This document shows, one piece after another, positions 19,102 to 30,214 of a stretch of DNA of 64,000 bases. The translations under genes were made by a program, and so were the position numbers. Position 1 is the first letter of the stretch. Each line of letters starts with the position of its first letter. The notes beneath the pieces were generated by a model, which saw only the letters and a program-made list of their open reading frames with translations, was not told the origin of the DNA and searched no databases. Source of the stretch: Acetobacter okinawensis JCM 25146 (GTDB lineage: Bacteria; Pseudomonadota; Alphaproteobacteria; Acetobacterales; Acetobacteraceae). The DNA lies in contig NZ_BAJU01000002.1 of assembly GCF_000613865.1 (NCBI RefSeq), positions 62,001 to 126,000 of the forward strand. The letters run 5' to 3'.

Positions 19102-21123
19102 ATGGAGCGTGATACATGCCTTTCCGCCCAAGGCGTTTTGCATGATAGACTGTATCGCATGATGGAACAGAATACAGCGTCAGCCCCAATGCTCCAGCCC
19201 CTACGCTGTGGCAGTTGGCCTTCACCCGTAACCGCTACACTGGTGGCGGGTAAAAGCCTGAGCTTTTCAGAGGTGCGTGCTACCGGCCAGAGTGTGTTCT
19301 GGCTGGAGCGCCGCCCGGCAGAGGGAGGGCGGACGGTACTCATGCGGTGGGCAGAACCGGATGGCGTGGTGGAAGTGCTGCCCACGGATGCGGATGTTGG
19401 CACCCGTGTACATGAGTATGGCGGCGGGGCTTATGCGGTGGCGCCACACGGCATTGTCTATACGCACAGACGCACGGGGCAGGTCTGGTTTCTGGCGCAA
19501 GGCGCGGTGCAGCCCGCTCTGCTGGCTGGTGTGCAGGGTGTGCGCTTTGCCGACCTGCGGTTTGACCCGGCCAGTCGCGCGGTCATGGCTGTGCGTGAAG
19601 ACCATAGATGCGTGGGGGAGCCACAGGCAGCGTTGGTCACGCTGGGGGCGCATGCCGGAGCAGAGGGTCTTGTGCTGCAAACAGGGGCAGATTTTTACAT
19701 GTCCCCCACCTGCTCTCCCGATGGCACAACGCTGGCCTGGATTGAATGGGACCACCCTAACATGCCGTGGGATTCCACGCGCTTATGCATGGGCCGTATT
19801 GTGCGTAGTGCGGATGGCAGCCTGTGTGCGCTGGAAGATGTGCGGGTGCTGGCAGGCGCTGCGGGTGGCGAGTCGCTGGTGGAACCACGCTGGACGGCGG
19901 ATGGACGGCTGCTTGTGATTTCCGACCGGTGTGAGCACTGGAGAATCTGGGAGGTGCTGTGCCAGCCTGAGCCCCATCTGGTGGCCTACTCCATGCCGGA
20001 GGGGGAAATCGGGCAGCCCGCGTGGGTGTTTGGCCAAACCAGTTATCAGCCTCTGGCCAATGGCGGCTGTGTGGCCCTGAGCGTGCAGAACGGGGTGAGC
20101 CATTGCTTTGAGCGCATGGCCAATGCGCAGGCGCGGCCTTTTGCCGCAAGTCCCGACCAGTGCCCCGTTGCTTTGGCGGATGGACAGTTTGCATGGGTTC
20201 AGGCTCCAGCCGATGCTCTGCCTGCTGTTGTCGTGGGTAGTGCGCAGCAGGGTGTGGTGCGGGTGCTGCGCCGTTCCGCCATGCTGGAGTTACAGGCAGC
20301 GGATATTTCCTGCCCCGAATCGGTGCGTTTTGTGGTGGATGGCGCGGATGCACCGTTGGGCCACGCGTTTTTCTATCCACCAGCCAATAGCAGGACGAGT
20401 GTGCCACAGGGCGAAAAACCGCCCATGATCGTACTGGTGCATGGCGGGCCAACTGCCCGGGCGCAGGATGGTTTTTCCTTTAAGGTCCAGTGGTGGACGT
20501 CTCGCGGGTTTGCCGTGCTGGATGTGAATTACGGTGGCTCTACGGGCTTTGGGCGCGCATGGCGGAACAGGCTGCAAGGGCAGTGGGGTGTTGTGGACGT
20601 GGCAGACTGTATTGCCGCCTGCCGGCATATGGTGGCTACGGGCCGGGTGGACCCAAAGCGAATCGCCATTCGTGGCTCCAGTGCCGGCGGCATGACTGTT
20701 CTTCTGGCATTGGCGACTTCGGACCTGTTTGCGGCAGGGGTCAGCCTGTACGGCGTGACCGACCTGCGTGCGCTAGCGCAGGAGACCCATAAGTTCGAGG
20801 CCCGTTATCTGGACGGTCTGGTTGGCCCATGGCCAGAAGCTGAAGAGGTTTATGTCGCACGTTCGCCTCTGTCCGTGGCGAATCGGATTCGCGCTCCCGT
20901 ACTCCTGTTGCAGGGGGAGGAGGATGAGGTCGTCCCGCCGTCTCAGGCTCACGCCATGGCTGCGGCCCTGCGTGCTGCGGGAGCGGCCTGCACTTTGCAT
21001 GAATTCCCCGGTGAGGGGCATGGTTTCCGTAAGGAGGCGACCCTACGTCAGGCCCTGCAAATGGAGCTGGCGTTCTATGGTCAGGTTTTCGGGTTTGATC
21101 CCGCGCCCGCAGACGATGCCTGA
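19102..21123 (+). CDS. S9-family (prolyl oligopeptidase-like) serine peptidase
   Basis: A 673-residue protein with an N-terminal seven-bladed-propeller-like half (WD/DPP-type repeats such as SPDGTTLAWIEWDHPNMPWD) and a C-terminal alpha/beta-hydrolase half. Catalytic residues are visible: Ser in IRGSSAGGMTV (about residue 532), Asp in GEEDEVVPPSQ and His in EGHGFRKE. HGGPTARAQDGF provides the oxyanion region. No signal peptide is clear, so it is probably cytoplasmic. ATG 19102 gives an unusual N-terminus; ATG 19159 or 19162 is an equally plausible start, and neither has a strong ribosome site. It is transcribed away from the DedA gene. Confidence 0.86.
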   Translation: MERDTCLSAQGVLHDRLYRMMEQNTASAPMLQPLRCGSWPSPVTATLVAGKSLSFSEVRATGQSVFWLERRPAEGGRTVLMRWAEPDGVVEVLPTDADVGTRVHEYGGGAYAVAPHGIVYTHRRTGQVWFLAQGAVQPALLAGVQGVRFADLRFDPASRAVMAVREDHRCVGEPQAALVTLGAHAGAEGLVLQTGADFYMSPTCSPDGTTLAWIEWDHPNMPWDSTRLCMGRIVRSADGSLCALEDVRVLAGAAGGESLVEPRWTADGRLLVISDRCEHWRIWEVLCQPEPHLVAYSMPEGEIGQPAWVFGQTSYQPLANGGCVALSVQNGVSHCFERMANAQARPFAASPDQCPVALADGQFAWVQAPADALPAVVVGSAQQGVVRVLRRSAMLELQAADISCPESVRFVVDGADAPLGHAFFYPPANSRTSVPQGEKPPMIVLVHGGPTARAQDGFSFKVQWWTSRGFAVLDVNYGGSTGFGRAWRNRLQGQWGVVDVADCIAACRHMVATGRVDPKRIAIRGSSAGGMTVLLALATSDLFAAGVSLYGVTDLRALAQETHKFEARYLDGLVGPWPEAEEVYVARSPLSVANRIRAPVLLLQGEEDEVVPPSQAHAMAAALRAAGAACTLHEFPGEGHGFRKEATLRQALQMELAFYGQVFGFDPAPADDA

Positions 21124-21148
21124 GTGAGCGCACACACCCGAATCGGTG

Positions 21149-21177
21149 CTGGCAGAGTCGGTTTTTGACTCTGCCAG
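21149..21177. terminator. Bidirectional hairpin terminator between the S9 peptidase and malic enzyme
   Basis: Perfect 11-bp arms CTGGCAGAGTC and GACTCTGCCAG enclose a 7-base loop GGTTTTT. The element sits between two convergent genes (stops at 21123 and 21196). Confidence 0.7.
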
Positions 21178-21195
21178 TAGCGCGGTTGGGTAAAA

Positions 21196-22824
21196 TTACT
21201 CCGCGTAATGCGGGGTGTAGGTCAGGCTTTCAATCCACGCGCGAATATCCTTTGGCCGCTCTACCGTGGCCGCACCCTGATCGAAAATAAACTCAGCAAT
21301 ACGTGTGGCCGAGGTTATGGAAACGTCCAGAATATCGCTCTGGGGCGGGAACAGACGTCCCCGCTCTTGTGCCGCAAGGTCCACCTGATCGGCCAGTGCG
21401 TGGGCGCTCTCAATAATCAGTTCATCGGTGATGTGGCGTGGGCAGGTGGCATAAACAGCCAGCCCCAGTGCCGGGAAGATATAAAAATTATTGGCCTGAC
21501 CGGGGTAAAAGGTCCGCCCGTTCAGGGTCACTTCGGGGAACTGTAATCCCGCAGCAAAAAGAGCCTGCCCATTTGACCACTCATAGGCCTGCTCGGCAGT
21601 ACACTCTGCGTTTTTTTGCGGCAGGGAGAGGGGGAAAATAATGGGGCGTTCGTTTAGCGCACTCATGGCCTCTACAATTTCCTGCGTAAAGGCACCACCG
21701 GAGGTGGAAACGCCAATAAGCACGGTGGGTTTGAGTGTCTGCACCATGCTCAGCAGGTCACGTGAGGGGGGGAGGGACTTGGCGTAGCGCTTTTGTTGCG
21801 GCGTCAGGTCAGAGCGGGTTTTTTCCAGCAGGCCGTCCACATCCATGAGTGTGATGCGCGCAATGGCGTCCTGCTCACTCATGCCTTCCTGCTTCAGGGC
21901 GGATACAAGCATATCCGCTGTGCCAAGGCCGGAAGAACCCGCGCCAAGGAAGAGGAAGCGCTGCTGGGACAGTGTTTCGTTCTTGATTTTGAGTGCTGTA
22001 ATCAGGCCTGCCAGCGTAACGGCTGCCGTGCCTTGGATATCATCATTATAACACAGAACCCTGTTGCGGTATGTCTCAAGGTAATGGAGGGCGTCCGTGC
22101 CTTTCCAGTCCTCAAAATGCAGGCAGCAGTGGGGAAAAACATCCTGAACGGCTTGCACAAATTCTTCTACAAACCCGTCCAGCTCTTCCAGCGGTGGTGG
22201 TTCGCGGCGTAGGCCAAGGTAAAGCGGGTCTGCGCGCAGGGCGCTGTTTGTGGTGCCAATATCCAGTTGTACGGGCAGCAGCACTTCGGGCGGAACAGCG
22301 CCACAAGCCGTGTAAAGGTCGAGCTTGCCAATGGGTATGCCCATGCCATTTACGCCAATATCGCCTAGTCCCAGAATACGCCCGCCAGTGGTTACGCACA
22401 GGAAGCGCACGTTCTCCATGGGCCAGTTGCGCAGCACGTCGCGGATTCGGCCCCGCATGTCCAGACTGATGTACATGCCACGGGGGCGACGGTAGATATG
22501 GCTGAACTGCTGGCAGACTGCGGCTAGAGTAGGGGCGTAGACAATAGGTACAAACTGCGCTGGGTTGGACATGAGCACGCGGTAGAACAATGTCTGGTTC
22601 TGATCACGCAGGCCGCTCAGATAGATATAGCGTTCCAGATTACTGGGCTTGGCTTCCAGATGTCTGTGGATTCGCTCTACCTGCCTGTCCAGTGTTTCCA
22701 CCTGTGTGGGCAGGAGGCCTTCCAGCCCGTATTCACGCCGTTCTGCCTCGGTAAATGCGGTGCCCTTGTTGAGCAGGGCATTGTTGAGCAGGGCTGTTCC
22801 TCTAAGAGTCGGTGCGGAAGGCAT
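21196..22824 (-). CDS. maeA: NAD(P)-dependent malic enzyme
   Basis: The 542-residue enzyme decarboxylates malate to pyruvate. It has the long malic-enzyme form of the SfcA/MaeA type: VPIVYAPTLAAVCQQFSHIYRRPRG, then ILGLGDIGVNGMGIPIGKL (substrate region), FEDWKGTDA, CYNDDIQGTAAV (divalent metal site) and the nucleotide-binding FLGAGSSGLGTAD. I chose ATG 22824 (MPSAPTLRG) because AAGGAG lies a few bases before it; the frame is open 29 codons further upstream but that extension looks like leader sequence. Downstream it meets the S9 peptidase gene at a hairpin. Confidence 0.92.
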   Translation of the reverse strand: MPSAPTLRGTALLNNALLNKGTAFTEAERREYGLEGLLPTQVETLDRQVERIHRHLEAKPSNLERYIYLSGLRDQNQTLFYRVLMSNPAQFVPIVYAPTLAAVCQQFSHIYRRPRGMYISLDMRGRIRDVLRNWPMENVRFLCVTTGGRILGLGDIGVNGMGIPIGKLDLYTACGAVPPEVLLPVQLDIGTTNSALRADPLYLGLRREPPPLEELDGFVEEFVQAVQDVFPHCCLHFEDWKGTDALHYLETYRNRVLCYNDDIQGTAAVTLAGLITALKIKNETLSQQRFLFLGAGSSGLGTADMLVSALKQEGMSEQDAIARITLMDVDGLLEKTRSDLTPQQKRYAKSLPPSRDLLSMVQTLKPTVLIGVSTSGGAFTQEIVEAMSALNERPIIFPLSLPQKNAECTAEQAYEWSNGQALFAAGLQFPEVTLNGRTFYPGQANNFYIFPALGLAVYATCPRHITDELIIESAHALADQVDLAAQERGRLFPPQSDILDVSITSATRIAEFIFDQGAATVERPKDIRAWIESLTYTPHYAE

Positions 22825-22956
22825 GGTCACTCCTTGGCAAAGCAAAAGCCACGTAAGGCTAACAGACAAGGGTACAACCCGGAACTCGGCGGAGTGTTCC
22901 AAAGACCGCAATGGGTTTGTTGAGTTTGCAGGGCAGATGGACGGTGCACAATTGCA

Positions 22957-22990
22957 ATAAAAAAAGGCGACCCAAGGGCCGCCTTTAAAA
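22957..22990 (-). terminator. Rho-independent terminator of secE-nusG
   Basis: On the minus strand GGCGGCCC-TTG-GGTCGCC forms a near-perfect GC-rich stem, followed by a run of seven T. It starts 26 bases after the nusG stop. Confidence 0.85.
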
Positions 22991-23015
22991 ACTACAGGGT
23001 AATGTGGCTGAAGAA

Positions 23016-23546
23016 TTACAGCTTTTCGACCTGATTGAACTCCAGATCCACTGGTGTGGAACGGCCAAAGATCGATACGCTGACCTTCAGGCGGCCTTTT
23101 TCCTCGTCCACTTCCTCAATAACACCATTGAAGGAGGTGAAAGGACCATCGGCCACACGAATCTGCTCGCCCACTTCAAAGGTAACGGCGGAGCGGGGAT
23201 GCTGCACACCTTCCTCTGTCTGGCGGATAATCCGTTCTGCTTCGGCCGCAGAAATGGGTGTCGGGCGATTTTTGGTGCCCAGAAAGCCCGTAACCTTTGG
23301 CGTGTCCTTGACCAGATGCCACGACTCGTCGGTCATTTCCATCTTGATCAGCACATAGCCGGGGAAGAACTTGCGTTCCGCGTTCACCTTTTGGCCACGA
23401 CGGACTTCAATCACTTCCTCAGACGGGACAAGAATCTCGTCAATATGATCGCTCAGCCCTTTCTGTTCCGCGTCTTCACGGATGTGCTGTGCAATTTTCT
23501 TTTCGAAGCCCGAATAGACGTGGACCACATACCAACGCTTGGCCAT
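23016..23546 (-). CDS. nusG: Transcription termination/antitermination factor NusG
   Basis: A 176-residue protein of standard length. The N-terminal NGN domain begins [17 protein letters not shown] and contains [13 protein letters not shown]. The C-terminal KOW domain shows [20 protein letters not shown] and ends [10 protein letters not shown]. NusG binds RNA polymerase and links it to Rho or the ribosome. It follows secE with a nine-base gap, the standard bacterial pairing, and ends at a hairpin terminator. Confidence 0.97.
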   Translation of the reverse strand: MAKRWYVVHVYSGFEKKIAQHIREDAEQKGLSDHIDEILVPSEEVIEVRRGQKVNAERKFFPGYVLIKMEMTDESWHLVKDTPKVTGFLGTKNRPTPISAAEAERIIRQTEEGVQHPRSAVTFEVGEQIRVADGPFTSFNGVIEEVDEEKGRLKVSVSIFGRSTPVDLEFNQVEKL

Positions 23547-23555
23547 GCCGTTTTC

Positions 23556-23750
23556 TCAGCCTCCCAGCCCGAAAAGTTGACGCACGCCGAGACCGATCAA
23601 CTGATCCACGACGAAGAAGAAGACGGATGCCATACCTGCCATGGCCAAAACGGCGCCGGTGGTGACAAACGTTGCGCGGCGGGTGGGCCATGTGACCCGT
23701 TCCGCCTCGGTACGCACATCATGCAGGAACTTACCGGGACTGAACGACAC
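23556..23750 (-). CDS. secE: Preprotein translocase subunit SecE
   Basis: A single-span SecE of about 64 residues. The conserved amphipathic part FLHDVRTEAERVTWPTRRAT precedes one transmembrane helix rich in V, A and F. I chose the GTG at 23750 (MSFSPGKF) because AAGGAG lies about ten bases upstream; the GTG three codons earlier would be too close to it. It stands between tRNA-Trp and nusG, the usual order. Confidence 0.92.
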   Translation of the reverse strand: MSFSPGKFLHDVRTEAERVTWPTRRATFVTTGAVLAMAGMASVFFFVVDQLIGLGVRQLFGLGG

Positions 23751-23885
23751 GAAGCACACTCTCCTTGTTCTGCCCCGCCGCAGTGCGGCACGTTGAGGCA
23801 GTCTTTAAAAACACTACTCAGATTGTACGATAAAGCCGCGTTTTACAGGTGAAAAGCGGAACCTTCCGTACACCACGAGAAAATC

Positions 23886-23962
23886 TGGCAGGGGTGGAGG
23901 GTCTCGAACCCACAACCTCCGGTTTTGGAGACCGGCACTCTAGCCAATTGAGCTACACCCCT
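23886..23962 (-). tRNA. trnW: tRNA-Trp (anticodon CCA)
   Basis: The cloverleaf folds fully: acceptor AGGGGTG/CACCCCT, anticodon stem CCGGT/ACCGG with loop CTCCAAA (anticodon CCA), a GGTTCGAGA T-loop and an encoded 3' CCA. It precedes secE-nusG. Confidence 0.97.
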
Positions 23963-24187
23963 GCAGCGTGTCCGCCACGGCTGGAAAAGACCTATAACGG
24001 AAACCCGTTCGTCTGACCAGCCACAATCTTGCGGGCATCACAGGAGGCGGAACAAAATATGTTGTGGCGCTAAAGTCAAGTGCCTGTTGCAGATTATTGT
24101 GTGCCCAGATACGCGCCTGCGCAAAAAAAACGCCGGGGGCTTGCAGCATGCGTGGAGGATGGATTATAAACGTCCACACTTTGGTGC

Positions 24188-24261
24188 GCGGGCATAGCAT
24201 AGTGGTAATGCTGTAGCCTTCCAAGCTACCGAGGAGGGTTCGATTCCCTCTGTCCGCTCCA
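24188..24261 (+). tRNA. trnG: tRNA-Gly (anticodon TCC)
   Basis: The acceptor GCGGGCA pairs with TGTCCGC (one G-T pair), the anticodon stem is GTAGC/GCTAC with loop CTTCCAA (anticodon TCC), the T-loop is GGTTCGATTCC, and CCA is encoded. It is a 74-base gene on the opposite strand to tRNA-Trp. Confidence 0.97.
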
Positions 24262-24592
24262 AAATATTCTCCAGACAAATTCTGTAGCCTTTCATCCCTC
24301 GCTGTTTCGTGATCGTAGCGACCTGTCGGGTCTGATCGCGGGTGTTGCCTGTTCTGTTTGGGTAGTGCGTCATTCCGGTTCAGGGCGTGTAGATATGGAC
24401 TTTTGCGCACCGTGGTCTGCTCCATCGGGGTGGATGCGCAAAATAGGGGTGTTCAGCTAGTTGCGTGCCTGTTGTGGTCATGCTAGAGGCCGCGCCAGCA
24501 GGTGCATTAAATCTGGATTCATCGTCTGGTGGTCTGGGTTGCATCGTTGTCAGTGTGGAATGCCGGCGCGCACAGAAGGAAAGAACCAAAGA
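24262..24592 (+). other. Intergenic leader before the ATP synthase operon
   Basis: 331 bases between tRNA-Gly and atpH. It should carry the atp promoter, but I see no confident -35/-10 pair and no gene. Confidence 0.4.
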
Positions 24593-25177
24593 GTGGTGGC
24601 CTCGGGCGTAACGACAGCACAAGCAGTTGCTTTTGCGGCCAACGGTCTTGAAGGCCGTTACGCGATTGCGCTTTATGATCTGGCCGCCGAGCAGCGGCAG
24701 CTGGACACCGTGCTTGATGAAGGCGGAGCGCTTGCCCGCCTGATTGATGAAAGTGCGCCCCTGCGCACTGTTCTGGAAGACAGGCGTCTGGATATTCTGG
24801 TGTCTCGCAAGGCCGTGCTGGCCGTGCTGGAGGCTCAGGGGTTCGGCCAGATTCTTCGTAATTTTGTGGGTGTTGTGGCGGATAACCGTCGCCTGCCGGT
24901 GCTGCGCCGCATTCTTGGTGCGCTTGACGCGCTGGCCGTGGCCCGCCGGGGTGAGGTGGTGGCCGAGGTCAGCAGCGCCGTGGCGCTGACACCAGAGCAG
25001 CGCGCCCAGCTTCAGGCCCGTCTGGCCGAGGCCGGTTATTCCCGTATCAATATTCGTGAGCGTGTTGACAGCACCCTGCTGGGCGGCCTTGTCGTCCGTG
25101 TAGGGGCAAAGCTGTATGACGCGAGCCTCAAGACCCGCCTGTTTCGTTTGCATTACGCCATGAAGGGAGCCGCGTGA
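24593..25177 (+). CDS. atpH: F1 ATP synthase delta subunit
   Basis: About 194 residues, helical, with the family pattern [13 protein letters not shown] at the N-terminus and [20 protein letters not shown] at the C-terminus, where delta binds the stalk. The start is GTG 24593 or GTG 24596, with GAAGGA at 24575-24580 as the ribosome site. The frame is open upstream but lacks the family's features there. Its TGA overlaps the atpA ATG. First gene of a five-gene F1 operon; the F0 genes are elsewhere, as is normal for alphaproteobacteria. Confidence 0.92.
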   Translation: MVASGVTTAQAVAFAANGLEGRYAIALYDLAAEQRQLDTVLDEGGALARLIDESAPLRTVLEDRRLDILVSRKAVLAVLEAQGFGQILRNFVGVVADNRRLPVLRRILGALDALAVARRGEVVAEVSSAVALTPEQRAQLQARLAEAGYSRINIRERVDSTLLGGLVVRVGAKLYDASLKTRLFRLHYAMKGAA

Positions 25178-26712
25178 TGGAAATCCGTCCCGCAGAGATT
25201 TCGGATATCCTCAAGCAGCAGATTGCCTCGTTCGACAAGGAATCTGATGTGGTCGAAACCGGCACTGTTCTGTCCGTCGGTGACGGCATTGCCCGCGTGT
25301 TTGGCCTACAGAATGTCATGTCAGGCGAACTGGTGGACTTCCCGTCCGCTGGTCAGAAGGGCATGGCCCTGAACCTGGAAAGCGACAACGTCGGTATCGT
25401 TATTTTTGGTGATGATACCAACATCCGTGAAGGTGACAGCGTCACCCGTTCGGGCATGGTTGTCAGCGTTCCGGTTGGCAAAGGCCTGCTCGGCCGCGTT
25501 GTGGACGGTCTGGGTAACCCGATTGACGACAAAGGCCCGCTGACCGACGTTGAACTGCGTCGTGCGGAAGTCAAGGCGCCGGGCATTATGCCGCGTCAGT
25601 CCGTCAGCGAACCCATGCAGACCGGGATCAAGGCGATTGACGCTCTGGTGCCGATTGGTCGCGGTCAGCGCGAACTGGTGATTGGTGACCGTCAGACCGG
25701 CAAGACCACCATCCTGACCGATACCATTCTGGCCCAGAAGGGCGTGAACGAGCAGGGCGACGACAAGAAGTCCCTCTACTGCATTTACGTTGCCATCGGC
25801 CAGAAGCGCTCCACGGTTGCACAGCTTGTGCGTCTGCTGGAAGAAAAAGGCGCGATGAAGTACTCCATCGTCGTGGCCGCAACCGCATCCGATCCGGCTC
25901 CGCTGCAGTACCTCGCTCCGTATGCAGCCTGCGCAATGGGCGAATACTTCCGCGACAACGGCATGCACGCCCTGATCTGCTACGACGATCTGACCAAGCA
26001 GGCTGTGGCTTACCGCCAGATGTCCCTGCTGCTGCGTCGTCCCCCAGGCCGTGAAGCGTATCCGGGTGACGTGTTCTATCTGCATTCCCGCCTGCTGGAA
26101 CGCGCTGCTAAAATGTCTGACGCCAATGGCGCTGGTTCTCTGACGGCTCTGCCCGTTATTGAAACTCAGGCTGGCGACGTGGCTGCCTACATCCCAACCA
26201 ACGTGATTTCCATCACGGACGGTCAGATCTTCCTTGAAACCGACCTGTTCTACAAGGGCATCCGCCCTGCAGTGAACGTGGGTGGCTCCGTCTCCCGCGT
26301 TGGTTCGGCAGCGCAGATCAAGGCGATGAAGCAGGTTGCAGGCAAGATCAAACTTGAACTTGCCCAGTACCGTGAAATGGCTGCGTTCTCCCAGTTTGCA
26401 TCCGATCTGGACCCGGCAACGCAGAAGATGCTTGCCCGTGGTGCACGTCTGGTGGAACTGCTCAAGCAGCCGCAGGCTTCTCCCCTTTCGGTGGAAGAGC
26501 AGGTTGTTCTTCTGTTCGCTGGTACTCGTGGCTTCCTTGACGGCATTGCCGCTAACAAGGTTGTGGCGTGGGAGCGCGCAGTGCTGAGCGATGTGCGGAG
26601 CGCAGGCAAGGATATTCTGGACACGCTGAGCAAGGAAAAGGCCATTTCCAAGGACCTTGAAGCGCGGCTGACCGAATATCTGACCGCCTTCAACCGCAAC
26701 TTCGCCGGCTGA
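25177..26712 (+). CDS. atpA: F1 ATP synthase alpha subunit
   Basis: A 511-residue non-catalytic nucleotide-binding subunit. It starts [16 protein letters not shown] and has Walker A GDRQTGKT at about 170-177 and the [13 protein letters not shown] signature. The ATG at 25177 overlaps the atpH stop, and this is the normal alphaproteobacterial start. It forms the alternating hexamer with beta in F1. Confidence 0.98.
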   Translation: MEIRPAEISDILKQQIASFDKESDVVETGTVLSVGDGIARVFGLQNVMSGELVDFPSAGQKGMALNLESDNVGIVIFGDDTNIREGDSVTRSGMVVSVPVGKGLLGRVVDGLGNPIDDKGPLTDVELRRAEVKAPGIMPRQSVSEPMQTGIKAIDALVPIGRGQRELVIGDRQTGKTTILTDTILAQKGVNEQGDDKKSLYCIYVAIGQKRSTVAQLVRLLEEKGAMKYSIVVAATASDPAPLQYLAPYAACAMGEYFRDNGMHALICYDDLTKQAVAYRQMSLLLRRPPGREAYPGDVFYLHSRLLERAAKMSDANGAGSLTALPVIETQAGDVAAYIPTNVISITDGQIFLETDLFYKGIRPAVNVGGSVSRVGSAAQIKAMKQVAGKIKLELAQYREMAAFSQFASDLDPATQKMLARGARLVELLKQPQASPLSVEEQVVLLFAGTRGFLDGIAANKVVAWERAVLSDVRSAGKDILDTLSKEKAISKDLEARLTEYLTAFNRNFAG

Positions 26713-26728
26713 GGGAGCAGAAGCACTC

Positions 26729-27616
26729 ATGGCTTCCCTTAAGGAACTGCGCGCGCGCATCGGAAGTATCAAATCGACACGGAAGATCACGAGCGCCATG
26801 AAAATGGTGGCGGCCGCCAAATTACGGCGGGCGCAGGCCAGCGCGGAAGCTGCACGTCCTTACGCGGCAGCCATGCGCCGTATGCTGGGTGAACTGGCCG
26901 GTGCAACCAGAGGTGAGGACGGTGCGCCTCTTCTTCTGGCTGGTACCGGGCAGGACAAGGTGCATCTTCTTGTTCCTATGACCAGTGACCGTGGCCTGTG
27001 CGGTGGCTTTAACGCCAACGTTCATCGCCTGACCGTGCAGACCATCCGTCGCCTTCAGTCCGAAGGCAAAACGGTGCGCCTGCTCCCGGTTGGTCGTCGC
27101 GCTCTAAACTTTTTCATGCGCGACCATGCGGACCTGATTGTCGATCATGTGACCGGCACCAGCGCAAAGGAAATTCCGTTTTCCGTTGCCAGTGGTCTGG
27201 GTGACAAGATCAACGCCCTGCTGGAAGCAGGCGAGATTGATGTTTGCACGCTTGTGTTCAACAAATTTCGCAATGCGATGACGCAGGTGCCGACATGCCA
27301 GCAACTGGTGCCCATGGTCGTGGAAGAAACAAGCACTGAGCTTGAAGCTTCCAATGACGTGGCCCAGTATGAATTTGAACCTGATGAAGCAACGCTGCTG
27401 GCCATGCTGCTGCCGCGCAATCTGCAGGTCCAGATTTATGCTTCGCTGCTGGAAACGGTTGCGGGTGAAAACGGTGCCCGTATGACGGCCATGGATAACG
27501 CAACGCGCAATGCTGGCCGCACTATCGATAGTCTGACGCAGGTCTATAACCGGACCCGCCAGACCAATATTACTAACGAACTGATCGAAATCATTTCGGG
27601 CGCACAGGCTGTCTGA
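26729..27616 (+). CDS. atpG: F1 ATP synthase gamma subunit
   Basis: The 295-residue rotor subunit. The N-terminal helix MASLKELRARIGSIKSTRKI and the C-terminal helix MTAMDNATRNAGRTIDSLT with ...RQTNITNELIEIISGA are the coiled-coil ends that turn inside the alpha/beta hexamer; SDRGLCGGFN is the conserved loop. It lies 16 bases after atpA. Confidence 0.97.
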   Translation: MASLKELRARIGSIKSTRKITSAMKMVAAAKLRRAQASAEAARPYAAAMRRMLGELAGATRGEDGAPLLLAGTGQDKVHLLVPMTSDRGLCGGFNANVHRLTVQTIRRLQSEGKTVRLLPVGRRALNFFMRDHADLIVDHVTGTSAKEIPFSVASGLGDKINALLEAGEIDVCTLVFNKFRNAMTQVPTCQQLVPMVVEETSTELEASNDVAQYEFEPDEATLLAMLLPRNLQVQIYASLLETVAGENGARMTAMDNATRNAGRTIDSLTQVYNRTRQTNITNELIEIISGAQAV

Positions 27617-27644
27617 GCCCGATCGTATGCCCCGCAGGAGCTGA

Positions 27645-29120
<1,476 letters not shown>

Positions 29121-29148
29121 TAGCCGGCTTCTGGAGGGAGCACCATTC

Positions 29149-29556
29149 ATGCCAATCCAGATTGAGATAATCAGCCCTGAAAAGGTTCTGGTGTCGCGTG
29201 AAGTAGATATGGCCGTTCTTCCGGGCATGGAGGGTGATATTGCCGCCATGCCGGAACACGCACCCATGATGCTTCTTCTGCGTGGTGGCGTTGTTGCCCT
29301 TTATGAGGGTGATAAAGTGACCGATCGCTATTTTGTTGGGGGTGGTTTTGCTGACATAACCCCCACACGTTGCACGGTGCTGGCAGACAAGGCCGTGCCG
29401 GTGAGCGATATCTCTATTGATACGGCCACCGCACAGCTTGAAGCCCTGTCAGAAGCATGGGACAAGGCAGACAAGACCGATACGTCCCGTCTTGTTGTGC
29501 TACAGGACCAGATTCAGGCCGTTCGGGCAGAAATTGAAGCAGGCATTGCCCGCTGA
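29149..29556 (+). CDS. atpC: F1 ATP synthase epsilon subunit
   Basis: A 135-residue epsilon subunit with an N-terminal beta-sandwich (IEIISPEKVLVSREVDMAVLPGMEGD) and a C-terminal helical hairpin. It couples gamma to the c-ring and can inhibit hydrolysis. GGAGGGAG lies upstream of ATG 29149. Last gene of the operon, followed by a strong terminator. Confidence 0.95.
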   Translation: MPIQIEIISPEKVLVSREVDMAVLPGMEGDIAAMPEHAPMMLLLRGGVVALYEGDKVTDRYFVGGGFADITPTRCTVLADKAVPVSDISIDTATAQLEALSEAWDKADKTDTSRLVVLQDQIQAVRAEIEAGIAR

Positions 29557-29583
29557 TTTTCCTGCACGTTCAGGTCAAAGAAA

Positions 29584-29608
29584 AGCCACCCTTGAGGTGG
29601 CTTTTTTT
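29584..29608 (+). terminator. Rho-independent terminator of the atp operon
   Basis: Stem AGCCACC/GGTGGCT with loop CTTGA, followed by seven T. It begins 27 bases after the atpC stop. Confidence 0.9.
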
Positions 29609-29621
29609 ATGCCCGTTTTTT

Positions 29622-30091
29622 TTAACCACGGCCTTTATAATTGGGCACATCCTGCGCAGGAATCCATACGCCTGCCGGGGCATCTCCTGTCTGCCAGAAG
29701 ACATCAATCGGAATCCCGCCGCGTGGGTACCAGTAAGCGCCAATCCGAAGCCATACGGGGTTAAGCAGATCAACCAGTGTGCTGGCGATTTGTACGGAGC
29801 AGGCTCGTGGAAAGCCCCGTGGTTGCGAAAGCTGGTCAGGAAGAGTTTGAGCGACTTGCTTTCCACAATCCATTTGTCCGGTACGTAATCCAGCACAATA
29901 TGGGCAAAGTCCGGCTGGCCGGTAATGGGGCATAGGGACGTAAATTCCGGCGCGGTAAAGCGGACCATGTAACGCTTGTCCGGGTAAGGGGCGGGCACAC
30001 GCTCCAGCACGGCTTCTTCGGGGTTGTTGGGGGGGGCAATCTGGCGGCCGAGCTGGGTTAGCGCGTGGCGGCCATCGTCTGCAGTGCTCAT
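29622..30091 (-). CDS. queF: NADPH-dependent 7-cyano-7-deazaguanine reductase QueF (one frameshift in this sequence)
   Basis: After repair this is 156 residues, the short (unimodular) QueF form. [12 protein letters not shown] holds the catalytic Cys (about 54) and the Asp that follows. [17 protein letters not shown] contains the QueF motif and substrate Glu, and [13 protein letters not shown] closes the fold. It reduces preQ0 to preQ1 for queuosine in tRNA. The frame breaks just after HGAFHE; adding one G next to position 29804 joins it to the C-terminal part. It is divergent from rnd. Confidence 0.88.
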
Positions 30092-30214
30092 GGTTTGCTC
30101 CAGATGGTCATGATTGTCTTTGATGTCCGGCTTGTTGGGGCGTTCGTCAAGTTTCCTGTGCAGGGTTATGGGTTCTGTCTGTCGCTTTCGGGTTTGCTGG
30201 TGTATGGAGGAAAC

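Noticed and set aside
25321-26820. 499-codon minus-strand open frame opposite atpA and atpG
   Set aside because: Antisense shadow caused by codon bias; no ribosome site or conserved sequence.
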